The translations under genes were made by a program, and so were the position numbers. DNA of 64,000 bases from Phanerochaete sordida (taxonomy: Eukaryota; Basidiomycota; Agaricomycetes; Polyporales; Phanerochaetaceae): contig BPQB01000079.1 in NCBI GenBank assembly GCA_019973155.2, positions 62,001 through 126,000 of the forward strand, given 5' to 3'. The notes under the pieces were generated by a model. It had not been told where the DNA came from. It did no database searches and worked only from the letters and a program-made list of their open reading frames with translations. This document shows positions 22,113 to 33,674 of this stretch, in pieces. Position 1 is the stretch's first letter, and every line of letters begins with the position of its first letter.

Positions 22113-23241
22113 CTTGTCTTCCCTGGGCAAGCCTGCGACACCATGGGTCCACTCCGTCGCCACCCAGGTGGCCCCCTCGACCTCGAGCCTCGGCGCCAGG
22201 TGGCGTCGCGCCCGCAGCGACGATGCCGCAGGCGTGCAGAGCCGCCCTGCGCGACTCGTGTCTGGTGGCGCGGACTGTCCTCTATCATTTCGTGCGTGGT
22301 CTCTTTGCCGTGTCCTCGTATGTCCTGATCCGAGTCTTCGCAGCGTGCGCGCAGTGCCAGGCCAGCACCGCTCCAGGTCCCCGCTCCAGTAACAGCGACT
22401 CGAAGCATGGCCGTGGGATCTGTGGCGAGCCACGCCCATCGCTCGCGGGCTATGCGGCGATGCTCTAGCGGGTGCACGCCGCTCCAACCTCGACCCTTTC
22501 CACAACGTTCACTCGTGAAAGACTCGCTTATCGCAGTGTCGTCATAGACCTGTCGAGTGTGGCGCCGTAACTCTATCCGTGAGTCGCGTTCCTCTTTGGC
22601 TGCGTCTTTGAGAATTTTGACTTAGTGTGCTCTCAGCCATATGCTGGCCGTCTGGGCTATCTACTTACTCGAAACCGTCACGAGCTCGACCATGTACTTG
22701 GTCTTCGGGGAAGATCGCAAACAGTTGTCAATGTTGAAGGTGGCTAGATAGCGGTCTAGCCGTATCGTGCGGAGTCTCCTCATTACGTTTATTGTATGCC
22801 TATAAATGCAGCGCGCCTGAGCTGATAAACTTTCAGGATCGTATGACGTTTCCCCTCATCCATCGCCGGGTAAGTAAGGCTCTGATCTCTTGTTGAGTAT
22901 CATCACCCTGACGTCTGTTTCATTCATTCGCATCTGCCTGAAGTTCATCTGAAGACGTTGGGCTCCTACTTTGAACAACTTGCTTCGCGTTGTCTGAGCA
23001 AAGGAAGGCTTAGAGGCAATGCAACAACCTCGCTCGAGATTTCACACATCCATATACGCGATGGATCAGATCTGACAGGTCTCTTGTAGCTAACCTCTTA
23101 TTCACATCTGTGCGCCGCATCATCCCCTCGTTCCTCTTGAGGTGCGTGGTCGAGACTATGGCGAAGACCAGGCCCCTTGGAAGCACGTTGCATGAGTGGA
23201 CAAACTTTTCGCCACATATCAAAACCTTGGGACTCTAGGTT
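22113..23241. other. intergenic upstream of P450 no. 1
   Basis: I see no supported gene. ORFs at 22100-22470 overlap on both strands and have no domain. A TATA-like CTATAAATG lies at about 22800 with no gene behind it that I can identify. Confidence 0.4.
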
Positions 23242-23248
23242 TATATAA
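23242..23248 (+). promoter_or_regulatory. TATA box of P450 no. 1
   Basis: TATATAA lies 40 bases before the ATG at 23288. The other two P450 genes in the window also have a TATA-like box about 40-50 bases before their ATG. Confidence 0.65.
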
Positions 23249-23287
23249 CGCGCCAACGCCTTCAGCGTCGCTCCGTAATCGCTGAGC

Positions 23288-25527
23288 ATGGAGGCATCCC
23301 TGTACATTGTTCTCCCCGTTCTCGGAGCCCTGGTCTTCCTCTCGAGGATGCAGAAGCAAGGCAAACAGCCACCAGGGCCCAGAGGTCTCCCTATCGTGGG
23401 CAATATATTCGATATCCCGAAAGCCCGTGAGTGGCTCACATACTCGAGTTGGAGTCGCAAGTACGGTACGCCATTTTTTGAGGCCTGATTGCACCGTCGT
23501 TTGTGCTGAGTGGCTTCCCTGAAGACTCTCCCATCGTCCATCTGCGCCTACTGAACACGGATATGTATATTCTCCACTCTCGCGAAGCTGTGAACGACCT
23601 GCTCGTCAAGCGATCGTCGATCTACTCCGACAGGTACCGAAGATGCTCCACTCTCGCGAATACTGATGTCCATACGGTAGTTCAGGGCTCAATCGACAAT
23701 GCTAAACCTGTACGTCTGCACTTTTATTGTGCCGCTCATGTCGTTCAACGGTAGCAGAATGGGCTGGCAGAGGCTCTTCGCACTTGCACCTTACGGTGAC
23801 GATTGGAAGGCTCGGACACGCATCTTCCAACAGCACTTCAACTCTAGTACCACTGTGAAGTATCGACCAACCTTGCTTACAGCAGCACACCTCCTTTTGT
23901 CGAATATTCGTAAACGACAAGATGCCTTTTTGGAGCATTTCAGACAGTAAGCACTCTTTGCTCCAGTCTCCTTCGGTAGCTCTGATCCTCCAGCCTCGCT
24001 GCATATTCGATTATGGGTGTTACGTACGGCATTGAGGTCCGCGCACAGGATGATCGTTATCTAGAAGTCGCGGAACGCGGCACTCGCTGTCTCGCTCGAG
24101 CAATCAAGGCGGGCGGGCATGCAGGTATACTTTTTCCTCCTCCCGCTTGCTCCCGCTTGTACTGAATATCGTTCAAGTTGACGTTTTACCATTTCGTAAG
24201 CATTTCATGCCGAAGCGACGCGAATAATTTACAACGCCTTACGGCTTTTCGCAGTCCGCTATCTGCCAGCATGGGCTCCTGGCGCCCAGTTCAAGCGCGA
24301 TGCCATCGAGTGGTCAAAGGACGTGACTGCGATGCTCGACGTACCTTTTGAGTTCGTCGAACAAAACCTGGTCGGCATATTCCAGGCGCCTTCCGCCGGT
24401 TTGCTGATGTATTCATTCAGAATGGCGGAGTGCAGAATACTTCTGCTGTGGGCACTGTCTTGCGAGATATTGAGCAGAGCGAAGACCAATCCGGCGCGAA
24501 GGAGGTCGCCCGCGACGCGTTCGGAACCGCATACGTCGGTCAGTTGCACACCGGAATTGTAGACATGTTCAACTGACATCTGCCCTGTTTGCATAGGCGG
24601 AGCCAATACAGTTTGTAAGCTGTGTTGTCACGCAACCCTGATACCTAACAGTTCCCTAGGCTTATGGGGCCCTCACTATTTTTACGCTTGCAATGCTCAA
24701 GTATCCCCATGTCCAGGTGAAGGGCCAAGAGCACATCGATCACGTAGTGGGTAGAGAGCGTCTGCCTGACTTCAGCGATCGTGAAGCACTGCCATATATT
24801 ACCGCTATTGTTCAAGAGGTTTTGCGGTACGTTGCTTGTCACTTGTAACAGACGTCGCGTGTCTGACATCTCTCGAAGCTGGATTGTGATCAGTCCGCTT
24901 GGTACGTACACCCGATGAGCCATCTGCATCTCGAGACTAATCAAATTCTCCTAGCTGTGCCGCATCGCCTGACAGTCGACGACGAGTATGAAGGGTGCCA
25001 TTTTCGCGCAGGCTCATTGTTTGTCGGGAATGCCTGGTGAGTACTAGCGAGACGGGAAAGTGTGCCAGAAGACACGCTCACCGTTTCAGGGCAATTCTGC
25101 ATGACGAGACAAGATACCCGGACCCAGAGGCATTCATGCCCGAGCGCTACCTCGCCCCAGACGGCAAGCTCGACGAGAATGCGCCAGATCCCACTGAGGC
25201 CTGCTTCGGGTATGGCAGGCGGATGTGCCCTGGCCGTCAGTTCGCGCTTGAGGAGATTTGGATCGCAGTCGTGAGCCTGCTCGCGGCCTTCAGCATCGAG
25301 AAGGCAATCGATGAGTTCGGCGCGATCATCGAGCCCAGCGGAGAAGACATGACAGCGTCCGGAGCGGTCTAGTATGTCGGCTGTCCGTTTGCCAATGGCG
25401 GATCTACTTGCTTACGAGAGTCAGCCATCCGGCGCCGTTCAAGGCAGCTTTCAAGCCACGCCATGAGAAAGCAGACGCACTCATCAGGGACGCAGCTGCA
25501 CAGGCCAGCGATGATAGCGCTACGTGA
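23288..25527 (+). CDS. cytochrome P450 monooxygenase no. 1
   Basis: Microsomal haem monooxygenase; substrate unknown. MEASLYIVLPVLGALVFL is the membrane anchor, then [24 protein letters not shown] is the helix C region. Exons join as SDR/AQSTMLNL/MGWQRLF. The helix I region is FGTAYVGGANT. DREALPYITAIVQEVLRW holds the ExxR motif. The haem loop is [11 protein letters not shown] near 25210. The C-terminus continues past a TAG through an intron to YHPAPFKAAFKPRHEK and stops at 25527. A 50-base intron (EQNL to NGGVQN) begins GTCGGC, and another uses GTTTGT. There are about a dozen short introns, and with these splices the gene is intact. It is close to P450 no. 2 ([17 protein letters not shown]). 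The family number is not assigned. Confidence 0.88.
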
Positions 25528-26413
25528 GCTAGATGCTATAGGGATCTGGATACGAAGGAAGCAGATTACGTGGTTTATTCCAAGCAGAAACTATTCCATG
25601 ATGTATCACCCCTACCCGGCCTACCCTCCGAAAGGGCACCTATTTTATGAATAAACCCGTGTGCAGGCAGCTCCTTTCGATGACCAGTGCGTTTTATTCG
25701 TTCTCAAGCAGTGCGCAACGCACACGCTCAACAGTGCGAATACGTGATTGCGTGCGGCCGTCCTGAACGCAGGTCACACGACGACTGTACAAAGCATCCA
25801 GCAAATCCCCGTCAATCGACCAGCATTTGCACACGCGGCCGCACCGCTGCCGCTAAACACCGCACACACCCCCGCGGCACCGCGCAGCGCAAATCCCGCG
25901 CCGATGGCGATCTGCAGCGCGCCATCGGTCACGCGAGAAAACGTCAACGCAGTGCTCCGCAGAGTGCAATCACGCAGCGGCGTCGAAGCCCTTGGTCAGC
26001 GCTGCTCCGGAAGAAGGAAGACGCACCGGCGTGCGCACGTACGCGGTGCCAGCGCGTCCGCGCGATGCGGCGTTTGGCCTGGGAAGAGCCGCACCGAAGC
26101 GGGCTGTGGATGATGTGAACGGCGAGCGGGATGTATGCTGTTCGTGTCAAGTATTGGAATTCGTGAGTAAGATGGCGTGTTCATGAGCAGGACACCGGGC
26201 GCACTCACTCAGCAGAAGTACATCACGTGACAGCATCGTCACCGCACGCACGAAGTCTCGTTCGTAAACCAGATGTGTTGTATATTTCCCTGGGAAAAGA
26301 CCGGCGTGCTGATGTACACATTATCTCTAGTAAATGCACCTGAATGAAAGCAATAAGGATACGACAAGCAGAAGGCTGTGTTACGGACAGCGGGCACGCA
26401 GAAGTCGGGGCGC
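25528..26413. other. intergenic between two convergent genes
   Basis: P450 no. 1 (+) and the Met30-like gene (-) end here. GC-rich frames at 25690-26120 overlap in several phases without domain-like sequence. I see no gene. Confidence 0.45.
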
Positions 26414-29258
26414 TCAGCCACTGAAGCTCCAGATGCGCACGTCACCGTCGTCCGAGCCGGACACGATCTTGTCCTCGCCGAGCGCAACACACGTTACCGC
26501 ACCGCGGTGCCCGACCAGCGTCGCCATGCATCGCCCCTCCTCGCGCACCCACACCTACAGCAAATCCCGGCGTCAGCGACAAAGTACCGAGATGCACGGA
26601 CACAGACAAGCGCACCTTGATCGTCCGGTCGTGGCTGCCACTGACCAATCGGAGCTTGTCGCTCGCGACGGCCCACACGCCCTCGATGTGTCCGAAGAGC
26701 GTCTGGGACGCCTTGCCCGTCTCGAGGTCCCACACCTTGATCGTGTTGTCGAGCGAGCCTGAGATGAGCACCGGCCGCGTGCGCGTCGCGGTGCTCCCGA
26801 CGCTGCTCGAGCGCGCGCCGTTCGCAGCCGAGCTCGCGACCGCGCGGTCCCGCCCGCGGGTGTCTTCCGCCTCGGCGTGGTGCACGATCACGCGCGACGT
26901 CGCGCCGCGGTCGTCGTGCCCGATAGGTTGGGTGTCGGCGTGGTGCGTCGTCGAGCGCGGCTCGCATGCCTGGCGCGGCCCGCGGGGCGTCGGCGCGGGT
27001 TGCTCGGGCTGGTCGGCCGATTGTTCGGCGGAGGTCTCGTCGCAGGCCTCGTCGACCATGAGCAGCTTGAGGCTCTGGACCTGGCCGACGTGGCCGGTGA
27101 ACTGTCGGAGGCACGTTCGCTTCGCAAGGTCCCAGAGCCGGATCGTGCCGTCGTCGGATGCCGAGAAGAGCATCTTCCCAGGGTCGATGCAAGGTTTGCT
27201 GCACTCGCCCTTCAGGGTCGCGACTGTTCCGTCGGAGACTGCCGCACCCTTACTCGACGAGCATCCGAACGAGACGTCGTTGGAGTCCCAAAGCTGCACC
27301 GAGTTGACCCAGTCGCGGTGCCCGCGCAGCGTGAAGCACTCGCCGGTACGGAAATTCCAGACCTTGACGGTCGTGTCGACGCTGCCGCTGGCCAAGACGT
27401 TTGAGTCGAAGTTGAGACAGACTACGCCTTCGGTATGGCCTTCGAGCACCCGTAGGCACTTGCCGGCGCGCCAGTCCCAAACCCGCATCGTGTTGTCCAT
27501 ACTCGCGGTGATGAGCTTCGCCTCGTCGAACTGCAGTGCGCGCACGGCACGGGTGTGTCCGGTGAGGCAGTGTATCTCGCGCCCCGTCTCCAGGTTCCAG
27601 ACGCGAGCTGTTCGGTCGTACGAACCAGTGATAAGGATGGGGAACGCCGGATGAGTGAGGGTTTCGCTAAACTGTAGACACATCACGCCATCGGTGTGGC
27701 CCGATAGCGTGCGCACAGTACATCGCCCGCGGCGCCAGTTGCGCTCGATCGTCAGTCGCTCGCAGTAGACGTCCTTCCACGGTCGCGTGACGGTGTTGCT
27801 AGGTGTGGGGTCGTTGGGTGCCAGGAGTGGGTTGTGTGCCGGCGATAGCGCTATGTCGGTATCGGGATGCGGGTATAATGGTGGCGAGTCTGGTGCCGAA
27901 GCGTCTTGCGAACTCTCTGGCCCTTCCGACCTCTGCCGTTTGAGCGGTGGTTGCTCCGGCCGTGGCGCGTCGACATCGCGCTTGCGCTTCGGCTCAGCCG
28001 CAGGTAATGGAGAGGGGCTAGCGATGGGCGAGCGGTACCGGTGAACCCGTCGCTTCTCGAGGATAGGCAGTCCCCAACCGCACTTGAGGCATTTCTGCCC
28101 GATGTGCTGCTCGCAGATGCCTCTCCAGAGGATGTCGTCGTCGGCGAGAGCCTTCCATCGCTTGCTCACTTGCGCAGCACGACAGAGAGACTGAGCGTCG
28201 AGATAGCCGAGGATCTTCAGGGAGACCTCGCTTGGGAGGACGGCGAAGGGATCGATACGGATAAGATGCGACAGCTGCTCGCTTAGGAGTGACAGTTGCG
28301 AAAAGCAGCACATGGTCAGGAGACCATGGAGGATCAATGCGCGTCGGGGATGCGGAGATGAGGAGAAGTTGGACCAGATCGCGTTCACAGCACTGCGCTC
28401 CTCGACAGGCAGTGCGTCGAGGGCCTACAAATGATACAGGGGGTCAGTATATGCAGTCTGAATGGTGTCCAGGAACGTGCGCCGAGGCTCGCATTATCTG
28501 CGCACGAAGGGCCGCGGCCGTCGTTCATATCGTCAGGCCACGTTGAGGCCTCCGACGATCTAATTCGCGCACTGGACGCAACAAAGGCCGAATATGATGC
28601 CAGGAGCGACCACATGCACGCGATGATTATAGTGGCGTGCGCTTCGCCAGTCGCGTGCCTGCGCCGCCCGAGTCACCAGAGCCCGCGGGTGCCTCTGGAA
28701 GGCCCCGGCGCAGTGACAGAACGCAAAGCGCAGTGTCGTGCCCGGGTGTGCCCTCGAGAGGCGCACGCAGCGAGTCCGAGATCCGTCGCGGGCCCTGACA
28801 AATTGGCGGCGGCGGAGGCGGGAGGACCCTGAGAGCGCACGGACGAGCCCCGACGCACAGGGAACCGGAACGGGGGATGGAAGGGCGGGGCGACTCACCT
28901 GCTGGAGCTTCAAGTTCGTTCCCTCGTCTGCCATCCGCTGGTGCCGCACGCAGAGCTTGCGTCCGGGCGGCGGTGTGAGCTGCGAGGCGTACGCCGGAAC
29001 GTGGTGGATCTCTTCGGAGGACTTGCGCATGGACGCGGACGACTGTGGGGCGAGGATGGGGGCCTCGAAGGCGGCGATGGGGGGCGTCGCAGGCGGTACG
29101 GGGCTGGGGGAACGGGACGCAGGGGCCTTTGCGAGCTTGGGGGCGGGTATGGTGTCGCAGACATAGCCGTTGGACGACGAGGACGCCATCGAGCGCGGCG
29201 AGGGGAAGGGGTAGGAGGAAGACGAGGAGGACGGTGTGGATGCTCGCCTTCGGTGCAT
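26414..29258 (-). CDS. MET30: F-box/WD40 protein, Met30/SconB-like
   Basis: Substrate receptor of an SCF ubiquitin ligase; in ascomycetes this family controls sulfur assimilation and cadmium response (family knowledge). The start MHRRRASTPSSSSSSYPF is at 29258, with an alternative in-frame ATG at 29288. The Ser/Pro-rich N-terminus contains CVRHQRMADEGTNLKLQ, as in SconB. After an intron come ALDALPVEERSAVNAIW and the F-box (LPSEVSLKILGYLDAQSLC, then LADDDILWRGICEQHIGQKC). Seven WD repeats follow (TGSYDRTARVWNLETG, SASDDGTIRLWDL, SGSLDNTIKVWDLETG). The last blade is spliced on and ends VRIWSFSG. A low-complexity acidic/His loop of about 80 residues splits two blades (about 27060-26780). No lesion is seen. 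Confidence 0.92.
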
Positions 29259-29765
29259 TATTTGAGGTCGCAGCTCGAGGAAGAGCAATTGCCAAAGTCG
29301 CGCTACAGCTACGAGAGATCACGTCTTCATTATGTCAGCAAATTCTCCCCTTTTGGGCGCTCTTCCCGCCACGTGGAGGCCATTTAGCCTCGCGCGCCTA
29401 GCCTCGGTCCCTGGCCCCCCGCTGCCCCGGATGGGAACATCGCGCAAGAAAGACGAGGAAAACATTGGATATTCAGTTGTATTCGTGATAATTATGACAA
29501 CATGGCAGCGAGCTACAGGTGCAATCTTCATACGTGCATCGTCGACATGTATACAGTGTGGCGCATCATGCTGGGACAAGAACAGGCCATCCGCTGCGGC
29601 CCACGCATGTACACAGCCGCACTGCACGGTCCTGAGAGCAGAGTACAGCAGCAGTGAGTGAGGACGAGGCCAGACACAGGAAAGACACATCACGATCAAT
29701 AATAAAACGCGAGGAAAGCAGCAGTCATCCTCTCTCACTCATCCTCATCCGTGCTGCCCAGACGA
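29259..29765. other. intergenic, Met30 5' / GSK3 3'
   Basis: This should hold the 5' region of the Met30-like gene and the 3' UTR of the kinase. I see no gene or clear motif. Confidence 0.5.
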
Positions 29766-31280
29766 CTAGTCCAGAGTAATCCGCATCTGCTCCAGTGGTA
29801 TCGGTTGGAAGTTGTCCAGGAAGATCTGACGAGAGGCCAGCTCCGCCTCGCAGTGTGGTGGAACCAGCGTCCGGTTGAGATCAGGGCGGACCGACAGCTC
29901 TGCAAACAAAGAACGCGACCCGCAGCACGGAGCGCGAACACCAGTACGTCAGCCATCGCCCATGTCGCGACACAGAAGGCGCGAAGCGCTCCGCCACTCA
30001 CCCTCCCGTGTAAAGTTAAAGAGCAGCGGGAACTCCTTGCCGTTCGGCATCTTCGCGCCCTCCTGGCGGAGCTCATCGAAGAACGGGTGGCACATGGCCT
30101 CGACTGCACTCAGACGCGCCCCCGGGGTGTACTCGAGCAATTTCGAGACCAGGTCAATCGCTTCTGGCGCCGTGCGGGGGCGGAACACCTGCAATGATGT
30201 CAGTCCAGCGTCCCAGGCACCGCAAGCGGCGATAGTATGCACCTTGGAGAACGGATGAGGCTTGATCTGGGGGAACTTGTGTTCCATGTAGTTCGGGTTC
30301 ATCGTCTTGATCTGCTCACGCGACGGCGTTCCAAGGACCTTGATGATCTCGACGAGCTGGTCGATACCACTCTCGCCAGGGAAAAGGGGCTGACCCAGCA
30401 TCAGCTCGGCCATAACGCAGCCAGTCGACCAGATATCTGGAGGAGGACCAATTAGCGGTGTGAACCATTACGTGTGGCGGAGTGCGCCTACCGATGTTGG
30501 TGGTGTAGTTAGTCGCGCCGAAGATCAGCTCAGGCGCGCGGTAGTACCGCGAGCAGATGTAGCTGACGTTGGGCTCGCCCGCGACGAGGATCTTCGCCGA
30601 GCCGAAATCGCAGAGCTTGAGTACGCCCGTTGACGGGTTCAGTAGCAGGTTCTGGGGCTTGATGTCACGATGGCAGATGCCGACAGAGTGGATGTACATG
30701 AGCGAGCGCAGCAGCTGGTACATGTATAGCTTGATCTGGAGCATGGGCATCGGCTGCTTGAGCTTCGCGTAGTGGCGGCTTGCCCGGTAGACCGTCTCGG
30801 GCACATACTCGAGCACGAGGTTGAGGTACACTTCGTCTTTCTTTGACGGAGCGACGTGAGCACGGGCGGCCCCACACCACAGAGTGCGCGACTCACCTTG
30901 TCGCCGTTGGAGTAGAAGAACGCCTTCAGATCGACCACGTTCGGGTGCGACACGAGGCGCATGATTTGCAGCTCACGGTTCTGTCGCGGCGTCATCATGA
31001 GGGCGGGCGATCTCTCGCGATCAAACGCGGGACGCACCTTGAACCGCTTGTCCTGCAGGACCTTCTTGATGGCAATGTCTGGATTGCCGGGCTCGTCGAG
31101 GAGTCGTGCTTGGAAGACGATACCAAAGGAGCCGTTTCCTATGACCTTGCAGTTCGTATAGGAGAGGTCCTTCTGATCCCCGCTCTTGCCGTCGGAGGCG
31201 ACAACCTTGACGACCTTGCGGGGATCATCGACGGCTAGGAGAGGCAGCGGGTCAGCGTGGTGCTTGTTGCGTTGCGACAT
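29766..31280 (-). CDS. GSK3: glycogen synthase kinase 3 (GSK3/shaggy family)
   Basis: Ser/Thr kinase of the CMGC group. The start [15 protein letters not shown] lies at 31280 (or 31286 with two extra residues). [15 protein letters not shown] is the glycine loop, and [12 protein letters not shown] contains the catalytic Lys. Exons join as [32 protein letters not shown] is the catalytic loop, CDFGSAK the DFG motif. [21 protein letters not shown] is the activation loop, with the Tyr (VSYICSRYY) that is autophosphorylated in this family. The C-terminus ends [12 protein letters not shown] at 29766. It is about 390 residues with five or six introns, so it is essentially a bare kinase domain as usual for fungi. 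Intact. It lies upstream of the Met30-like gene on the same strand. Confidence 0.95.
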
Positions 31281-33674
31281 GGGCAAAAGGGAGAGAGAGG
31301 TAGCAGAGGGAGTTCTGAGTGGAGGAGGCCGACCAGATTTGGAATCGGGGACGGTTCACGGTTCGGAGTCAAATTGAAAGAATACATACGGGAGATCTTC
31401 ACGCCATTTATGGGACCGTGGGTTGCCATTTGAGAGTAGGGACGTGGAATATGCTACGGGTGGGCGGGCTGGAGGCGACGCGGGGGTCGTATATGAGCTT
31501 CGTGCGGAAGTAAAGAATCGGACTGCGTTCACAATGTCGAGAGGTATGCAAGGAGGGCGCGATCCCTGTTGTTTGGTGGCAGCAGACGACACCAGGAGGA
31601 CGTCGTGGAGAGGAGCTTGGTGAACGAGGAGGTGGAAGGGGAAAGAGCGGGGTCTGGTGATCACATTCTCAAAACAGCGGCCAAACACTGGCACCGCCGC
31701 CAAGTTCCGTCGAAAAATGCGGCATTCCACGCTCGCTCTCGCTTGCTCATTGTTATCCGTTGCCACTCCCACAAGCAAGAGCCTTGCTTTTCACGAAAAT
31801 TATCGCCAATGACGACCCTTCGTCATCGCAGGGGCGGCGTCGGGGCGAGGGACGTCTTACTCAGTTTGGTAGTCCGCAAGCGCCCGCGCGCGACGCCCTG
31901 CCCAGAGGCCCTCAAAACCGTCTTGCTGCCTGCTCCTGCTCGCACACACCGCGGCCGCAGCCTTTGTCGCCAGCGACGGCGTGCCCGCAACTCTGCAATT
32001 TACGCACGATGATCTCGCCAGGGTTGACCCCAGCGCAGACGCCTGTTGGCGGTGCACAGCATTCCCCATGCCCAATTGACTCGCGGGCCCCCTTTTCGCC
32101 TCTGCTCGCCACCCTCCGCTGACCGCAACGCGCGCGCAGCGCGGCGACGTGGCTACTCCTGTGGCACCCGACACCGTGCAGTGTCTCCGGTTGGCTCGAT
32201 GTACCCTGGGTATCTTCTCGATTTGCCCACGCGATAACCTACATGTACCGCCTGACATGGCCACGCACTCAAACTCGTATCCTGGAGTGTTCCGGGAGCC
32301 CGCTTATGGTCTAGCTCTGATAGTGCTCCTACAAAGTGGTGCAAAAGGTTCCAGAGGACCAGCACCGGCGACATTGCTGCTACAAACTTCAGACGGCTAC
32401 CCTCGGGTGACAAACCGGTGGACACTCTGCACACACGATCATCAACACTTCATCTCCAAGGTGAAGCATTATTGTCTTCTCCATTGACTGCAGTTACTAA
32501 CTCAACAAATATTCATGCTGTAGCCTTGCCGAACATGCGTCGGACCTTGCGCCCCGAGGAGAGCTTCGCGGTGGGTCCGCGCAGACCCAGGTCAGCTGAG
32601 GCCGGAGGAATGGCCCCTTCTCGAACGACGTCTCTGGCAGCAGTGCGCCGTGCCGCGCCGATAGTCCTCTGCATGGTAAATTCCACGCTTAATCTGGCGT
32701 ATCTTGCTCTCTAGGAGCAGGACTTTGCCAGCGCAGCGCCGCGACATCCAACACGGAATGATGCATATCTTGCTACTTCAGCCGCGGTGTCTAGCTTGTG
32801 TCTAGCTCACTCAGCGAGTGTTTTCTAGCGAAGATTGCGTTTTTTTCTGGTAATCAACGATCTCTCCCCTGTCAGCTTAGAGTTGGCGAGGATCTTATCG
32901 AAGCCTGGAAGGGGTCCTGCCCCTGTATACGCGCCCCGAGCATTTCCCACGTCCGTCTCCTATGCCCTATCGGGCCGCAGCGATTTGAAGTCTTTGGCTC
33001 TCTGTGCCCCTCGTCTGTGGGTTCTATCCGAGGTGCCTTAATAGCACTGCCGGCCGGCGTATCGCTGCGTATCTAGTCGACACGGCTTATGAATTATGGG
33101 CGTGTCCCAGTCCATGGTGGAATCTCGTACATGGCTATCGCTGCGATGCTTCCCACGCCATGAAGACCCAGAAGCCCGGGGAGAACTGGGATCGACTTGT
33201 GAGCCGTATGCGGCGAGGAGAGCGTTCTGAATCAAACCTGATAACTTGGTAAGTTTGCGCCACGATGGTATTGACTGGTCATTTGCGCACTACACCTAGC
33301 TTCTGCAAAGGCTGCTGGGGATGGGCAAGATGTAGGCAGCTTTGTACCGTTCAGGCGTGGAAGGGGTCTCGAACCCGCCATAAATTCCAGTATTTTGTAC
33401 ACGGGCTATCACCACCACATACGGCTTTTAAATTGAGTGGCATGTAAGCTTCAGAGCCTCTGATATTTTTACGACCTCAACAAAACCTCGACAGCGGCCG
33501 TATGGCCTCCCATTGAGGGACAAGGAGCGTTCAGCGGTTTGCGGGGTCCGTACTGTAGGCGCCCAGCCACGACGACAAGGTTGGACCGCGGCGCGGCCTT
33601 GTTTCTTGTACTTTGTGGTCACGAGGAAGTCTGTCCGCTTTTCTCGACGATCTCTGCCTTTTGTTAGTCTCGTC
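31281..33674. other. long intergenic region
   Basis: About 2.4 kb with no supported gene. The part next to 31281 must contain the GSK3 promoter and leader. Near 33352-33400 a minus-strand GGTTCGAGACC resembles a tRNA T-loop, but no cloverleaf can be built. Base composition falls towards AT in 32700-33500, which suggests old, decayed sequence. Confidence 0.45.

Noticed and set aside
24367..24416. Apparent frameshift making P450 no. 1 a pseudogene
   Set aside because: A 50-base GT-AG intron with a CTGAT branch-like site restores the frame and aligns the next exon with P450 no. 2.
10946..25527. A biosynthetic cluster formed by the FAD monooxygenase, GH3 enzyme and P450 no. 1
   Set aside because: Housekeeping genes (DnaJ, C2orf76) lie between them and no backbone synthase, transporter or pathway regulator is present.
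26617..27654. Plus-strand frame of 345 codons within the Met30-like gene
   Set aside because: It is an antisense shadow of the WD40 coding sequence, caused by high GC at third positions.
33345..33420. Minus-strand GGTTCGAGACC, resembling a tRNA T-loop
   Set aside because: The five-bp T stem has a mismatch and no matching acceptor, anticodon or D arm could be built.
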